DNA of 64,000 nucleotides from CAXBNB01 sp965267535 (GTDB taxonomy: Bacteria; Bacteroidota; Bacteroidia; Cytophagales; Cyclobacteriaceae): positions 744,001-808,000 of the forward strand of contig OZ254082.1 in the NCBI GenBank assembly GCA_965267535.1. The letters are read 5' to 3'. Below the pieces are notes generated by a model. It made no database searches and was not told the origin of the DNA. It saw nothing but the letters and a program-made list of their open reading frames with translations. The position numbers and the translations under genes were made by a program. Shown one piece after another: positions 61,019 through 64,000 of this stretch (within the stretch, counting starts at the first letter, position 1; every line of letters begins with the position of its first letter).

Positions 61019-63052
61019 ATGAAGCACCTAGGCATTACAATCTTTTCCGTTTTTTTATCTCTTTATTCCTATGCCCAAATTCTTACTCCGGTCAGTTGGT
61101 CGTTTACCACCGAACCCATATCAGGCGATGAGTATTACCTTGTATTTGAGGCACAAATAGACCCGGGATGGGCGGTATATTCGCAATACCTCGAAAGTGA
61201 CGATGGCCCCATAGCTACCACTGTGACGATAGAAAACGCAGGACACTTTGAGCGTATAGGAAAACCAGAAGAAGAAAAGACCAACCGCAAGGAAGCATAC
61301 GACCCACTGTTTGATATGACCTTGGCTAAGTTTACCAAGCAAATGGTGATCAGGCAGAAAGTAAAGGTCAAAGACCTGAGCAAAACAATAGAAGGCACGC
61401 TTACCTACATGACTTGCGATGACAAGCGCTGTTTGCCTCCGGAAGACGTTTCTTTTGCATTTTTCTTTGATGGCACCCAGGCTCAATCGGGGGCAGCCAC
61501 AGCAGGACGAACCGGCAGTACCTACCAGCTTACTGTAGTGGGAGATGATGCCGAAGAAGATATACCGGAGGTCATTACTCCCGAGACTACACAGTCATCT
61601 TCACTCTGGGGATTTGCTATTGTGGCATTTCTGGCCGGATTAGCAGGTTTGCTCACGCCCTGTGTTTTTCCCATGATACCCATGACGGTCACCTTTTTTT
61701 CACACAGTGGAGAGAGTAAGACTAGGGCTATACGAAACGCTGTGGTGTACGGCTTGTCTATTATTATTATCTACACCGTATTGGGTACAGCAGTTGCCAA
61801 AATCAACGGACCCGAATTTGCCAACTGGCTGAGTACTCACTGGGTGCCCAATATTTTCTTCTTTGTTGTTTTTATGTTTTTTGCAGCGTCCTTTCTCGGT
61901 ATGTTCGAGATCGTTCTGCCCAGTTCGTGGGTAGGCAAAGTAGACGAGCAAGCCGATAAAGGAGGATTGTATGGGGCATTTTTTATGGCATTCACCCTGG
62001 TGTTGGTGTCATTTTCATGCACAGGTCCCATAGTGGGTAGTATTTTGGTAGAATCTGCCGGTGGGCAAATATTGAAGCCCATAGTGGGCATGTTTTCTTT
62101 CTCATTAGCATTTGCTATACCGTTTACTCTTTTTGCTATTTTTCCCGAATGGCTGAACAAGCTGCCAAAATCCGGAGGATGGCTCAATAGCGTGAAAGTA
62201 GTGCTGGGTTTTTTAGAACTTGCTCTCGGGCTGAAGTTTTTGAGTGTAGCCGATCAGGTATATCATTGGGGACTACTCGATAGAGAAATTTACCTCGCAC
62301 TATGGATTGTCATCTTTGCCCTCATGGGGATATACCTTCTGGGTAAAATTCAACTTCCTCACGATAGCCCTACCGAAAAAATAGGAGTACCCCGACTGCT
62401 TTTGGCTATAGCCACATTTTCTTTTGTGGTGTATCTGATTCCGGGAATGTTTGGTGCCCCATTGAAGGGATTGGCAGGTTACCTGCCGCCTATGGCCACA
62501 CACGATTACAATCTACCTCAGCTTATTGGCAGCCAGGGAGGTAGTGTGCATGATAGGAATGGAGTATACGATCAGTGTGAAAAGCCAAAATATGCAGACA
62601 TGCTACATTTTCCTCATGGTATACAGGGGTATTTTGATTTGGAGCAGGGTTTAGCATGTGCTAAAAAACTAAACAAACCCGTATTTATCGATTTTACAGG
62701 ACATGGATGCGTCAACTGTAGAGAAATGGAAGCCCGGGTATGGTCTGATCCGCAGGTGCTACAACGACTGAAAAATGACTATGTGGTAGTTGCACTGTAT
62801 GTAGATGAAAAGACAGAGCTGCCAGAGTCGGAATGGTACACCTCTACCTTTGACAACAAAGTAAAAAAGACGATAGGGAAGCAAAATGCCGATTTTCAAA
62901 TTACCGCATTCAACAACAATGCTCAACCCTACTATGTACTCATGGATCACGATAAGAAACCTATCATAGCACCAAAAGCATACGACCTGAGTGTATCTAA
63001 TTTTGTTGCGTTTCTGGACGAGGGACTCAGAAAGTTTAAAGAGCAACAGTAA
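61019..63052 (+). CDS. dsbD: thiol:disulfide interchange protein DsbD
   Basis: This 677-residue protein has a signal (about 1-19), an alpha domain with YMTCDDKRCLPPEDVSF (redox Cys pair), a membrane domain of about eight helices with GLLTPCVFPMIPMTVTFF and SFSCTGPIVGSI (the two Cys), and a C-terminal thioredoxin with FTGHGCVNCREMEARVW. It carries reducing power from the cytoplasm to the periplasm. The start lies 224 bases from susD with the terminator between, so it is a separate unit. Confidence 0.95.
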   Translation: MKHLGITIFSVFLSLYSYAQILTPVSWSFTTEPISGDEYYLVFEAQIDPGWAVYSQYLESDDGPIATTVTIENAGHFERIGKPEEEKTNRKEAYDPLFDMTLAKFTKQMVIRQKVKVKDLSKTIEGTLTYMTCDDKRCLPPEDVSFAFFFDGTQAQSGAATAGRTGSTYQLTVVGDDAEEDIPEVITPETTQSSSLWGFAIVAFLAGLAGLLTPCVFPMIPMTVTFFSHSGESKTRAIRNAVVYGLSIIIIYTVLGTAVAKINGPEFANWLSTHWVPNIFFFVVFMFFAASFLGMFEIVLPSSWVGKVDEQADKGGLYGAFFMAFTLVLVSFSCTGPIVGSILVESAGGQILKPIVGMFSFSLAFAIPFTLFAIFPEWLNKLPKSGGWLNSVKVVLGFLELALGLKFLSVADQVYHWGLLDREIYLALWIVIFALMGIYLLGKIQLPHDSPTEKIGVPRLLLAIATFSFVVYLIPGMFGAPLKGLAGYLPPMATHDYNLPQLIGSQGGSVHDRNGVYDQCEKPKYADMLHFPHGIQGYFDLEQGLACAKKLNKPVFIDFTGHGCVNCREMEARVWSDPQVLQRLKNDYVVVALYVDEKTELPESEWYTSTFDNKVKKTIGKQNADFQITAFNNNAQPYYVLMDHDKKPIIAPKAYDLSVSNFVAFLDEGLRKFKEQQ

Positions 63053-63270
63053 AAAGTTTGCATCGAATAAGAAATTCTTACCTTAAAAATTGCTCTAAAT
63101 TGTCCTCTTTGGCCTTAATGTAGAAATGAAAGTGTTTCTCAGCTGAGCTTATAATAAAAGGGGCAATCCCTTTTGAGCAGGAGATGCATAGAGGGGGCTT
63201 GCTACCATTCAAATAAAGGCAGTAATAATAGTCGAGGCAATTGGTTTATTTTGCAGGCAAAAGAACTATC

Positions 63271-64000
63271 ATGAGCCAACAATTAGACCAACATTTTGCT
63301 CGCTTTCGCCAGCATACTATCGGGGTTGACCATTATATCAATACTCCCTATGGCAAGAAAAAACTTCTTTATGCCGATTGGATTGCTTCCGGCCGACTGT
63401 ACCAACCGGTAGAAGATACCCTCGCGCAAAAGATAGGTCCTATGGTAGCCAATACGCATTCAGAGTCTAGCGACACAGGCAAGGCCATGACTATAGCATA
63501 TCATAAGGCACACGAACTGATAAAAAAGCACGTAAATGCGGGCGCAGACGATGCTATCATTACTTGTGGTACAGGCATGACCGGTTCGCTCTCGAAACTA
63601 ATTCGTATCATGGGACTCAAAGTTCCTGAAGGGATGAAAAATACGCCTGTAATACCTGCGGAAAACCGCCCGGTTGTGTTTGTTACGCATATGGAGCATC
63701 ATTCAAATCAGCTCTCATGGCTCGAAACCATAGCAGACTTGGTAGTAGTGCCTCCGGATGATAACCTACTGGTATCGCCGGCACTGCTGAGAAAAGAAGT
63801 GGAAAAGTACCCTGTCGAACGCCCTAAAATAGGAGCTTTCACAGCCTGCTCAAACGTTACAGGTATCAAAACACCCTATCATGAATTGGCAGAGGTCATG
63901 CATGCCTGTGGTGGGTTGTGTTTTGTGGATTTTGCAGCATCAGCACCTTATGTGGCTATCGACATGCACCCTTCTAATCCGTTACAGTGCTTAGATGGCA
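63271..64000 (+). CDS. class V PLP aminotransferase / cysteine desulfurase-like, N-terminal part
   Basis: The frame runs off the window end, so the C-terminus is missing. Visible are LYADWIASGRLYQPVED, GTGMTGSLSKLIRIM, HMEHHSNQLSW (PLP-stacking His) and FVDFAASAPY (Asp of PLP), all in the order of cysteine desulfurase/isopenicillin-epimerase-like enzymes. Substrate cannot be decided without the end. The 218-base spacer before it has no recognisable feature. Confidence 0.85.
   Translation, partial: MSQQLDQHFARFRQHTIGVDHYINTPYGKKKLLYADWIASGRLYQPVEDTLAQKIGPMVANTHSESSDTGKAMTIAYHKAHELIKKHVNAGADDAIITCGTGMTGSLSKLIRIMGLKVPEGMKNTPVIPAENRPVVFVTHMEHHSNQLSWLETIADLVVVPPDDNLLVSPALLRKEVEKYPVERPKIGAFTACSNVTGIKTPYHELAEVMHACGGLCFVDFAASAPYVAIDMHPSNPLQCLDG

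Overview
The window is a typical chromosomal stretch of a Bacteroidota bacterium, most likely of the class Cytophagia. The evidence is a SusC/SusD pair driven by an ECF sigma factor and FecR, many upstream matches to the Bacteroidota promoter element TAnnTTTG, sphingolipid genes (serine palmitoyltransferase), an NqrF subunit, DUF5686 and GtrA proteins, and a group IV arginine decarboxylase. It holds about 62 protein genes, two of them cut by the window edges. I see no tRNA, rRNA, CRISPR array, insertion sequence, prophage or attachment site.

Layout. 1-642: end of a TrkA-type K+ channel protein. 671-1564: an exported PAP2 phosphatase. 1567-11385: a lipid region that I read as a near-complete inositol-phosphorylceramide locus: GtrA, PgpA-type phosphatase, inositol-phosphate synthase, NAD epimerase (CerR-like), serine palmitoyltransferase, a GNAT-like acyltransferase (ceramide synthase candidate), a PAP2/AUR1-type synthase, a fatty-acid hydroxylase, DUF4833 and a CDP-alcohol phosphatidyltransferase. 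One unrelated DUF4269 gene sits inside it. 11438-14062: a DUF5686 outer-membrane protein. 14347-19560: a seven-gene minus-strand operon, YbjN - PspA - small membrane protein - DUF4178 - lipoprotein - DUF350 - membrane-anchored spermidine synthase-like protein, which looks like a membrane-stress or membrane-maintenance system. It is divergent from a LexA-like regulator (19798-20595) that lacks the protease dyad.

20743-22747: a CPBP-family membrane protein and an AraC regulator. 22920-31083: an eight-gene plus-strand operon for fucose or rhamnose use: a propeller-GH29 fusion fucosidase, SSS transporter, exported mutarotase, Gfo/Idh/MocA oxidoreductase, and LutABC for L-lactate oxidation. 31151-48638: mostly housekeeping and accessory genes (pyrF, radical SAM, a solitary nqrF, arginase-like, PspC, GT-C-like, dipeptidase, ABC-F, P5C dehydrogenase, SDR, thioredoxin, Dps, DPM-type glycosyltransferase, arginine decarboxylase). 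48804-53452: argS, menA, a small exported protein, a Usp tandem and a SUI1 protein. 53565-60794: sigma/FecR/SusC/SusD. 61019-63052: DsbD. 63271 to the end: a class V aminotransferase, cut by the window.

How genes work together. In the lipid locus, glucose-6-phosphate would go to inositol-phosphate, then phosphatidylinositol phosphate, then phosphatidylinositol. Serine plus acyl-CoA would go to ketosphinganine and ceramide, with fatty-acid hydroxylation, and the AUR1-like enzyme would join both branches. In the sugar operon, fucosidase releases a deoxysugar, the mutarotase and transporter bring it in, and LutABC oxidises the lactate end product. In the stress operon, PspA, DUF350 and DUF4178 probably act at the inner membrane beside a polyamine synthase-like enzyme. 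All functional statements are from sequence reading only; no database search was run.
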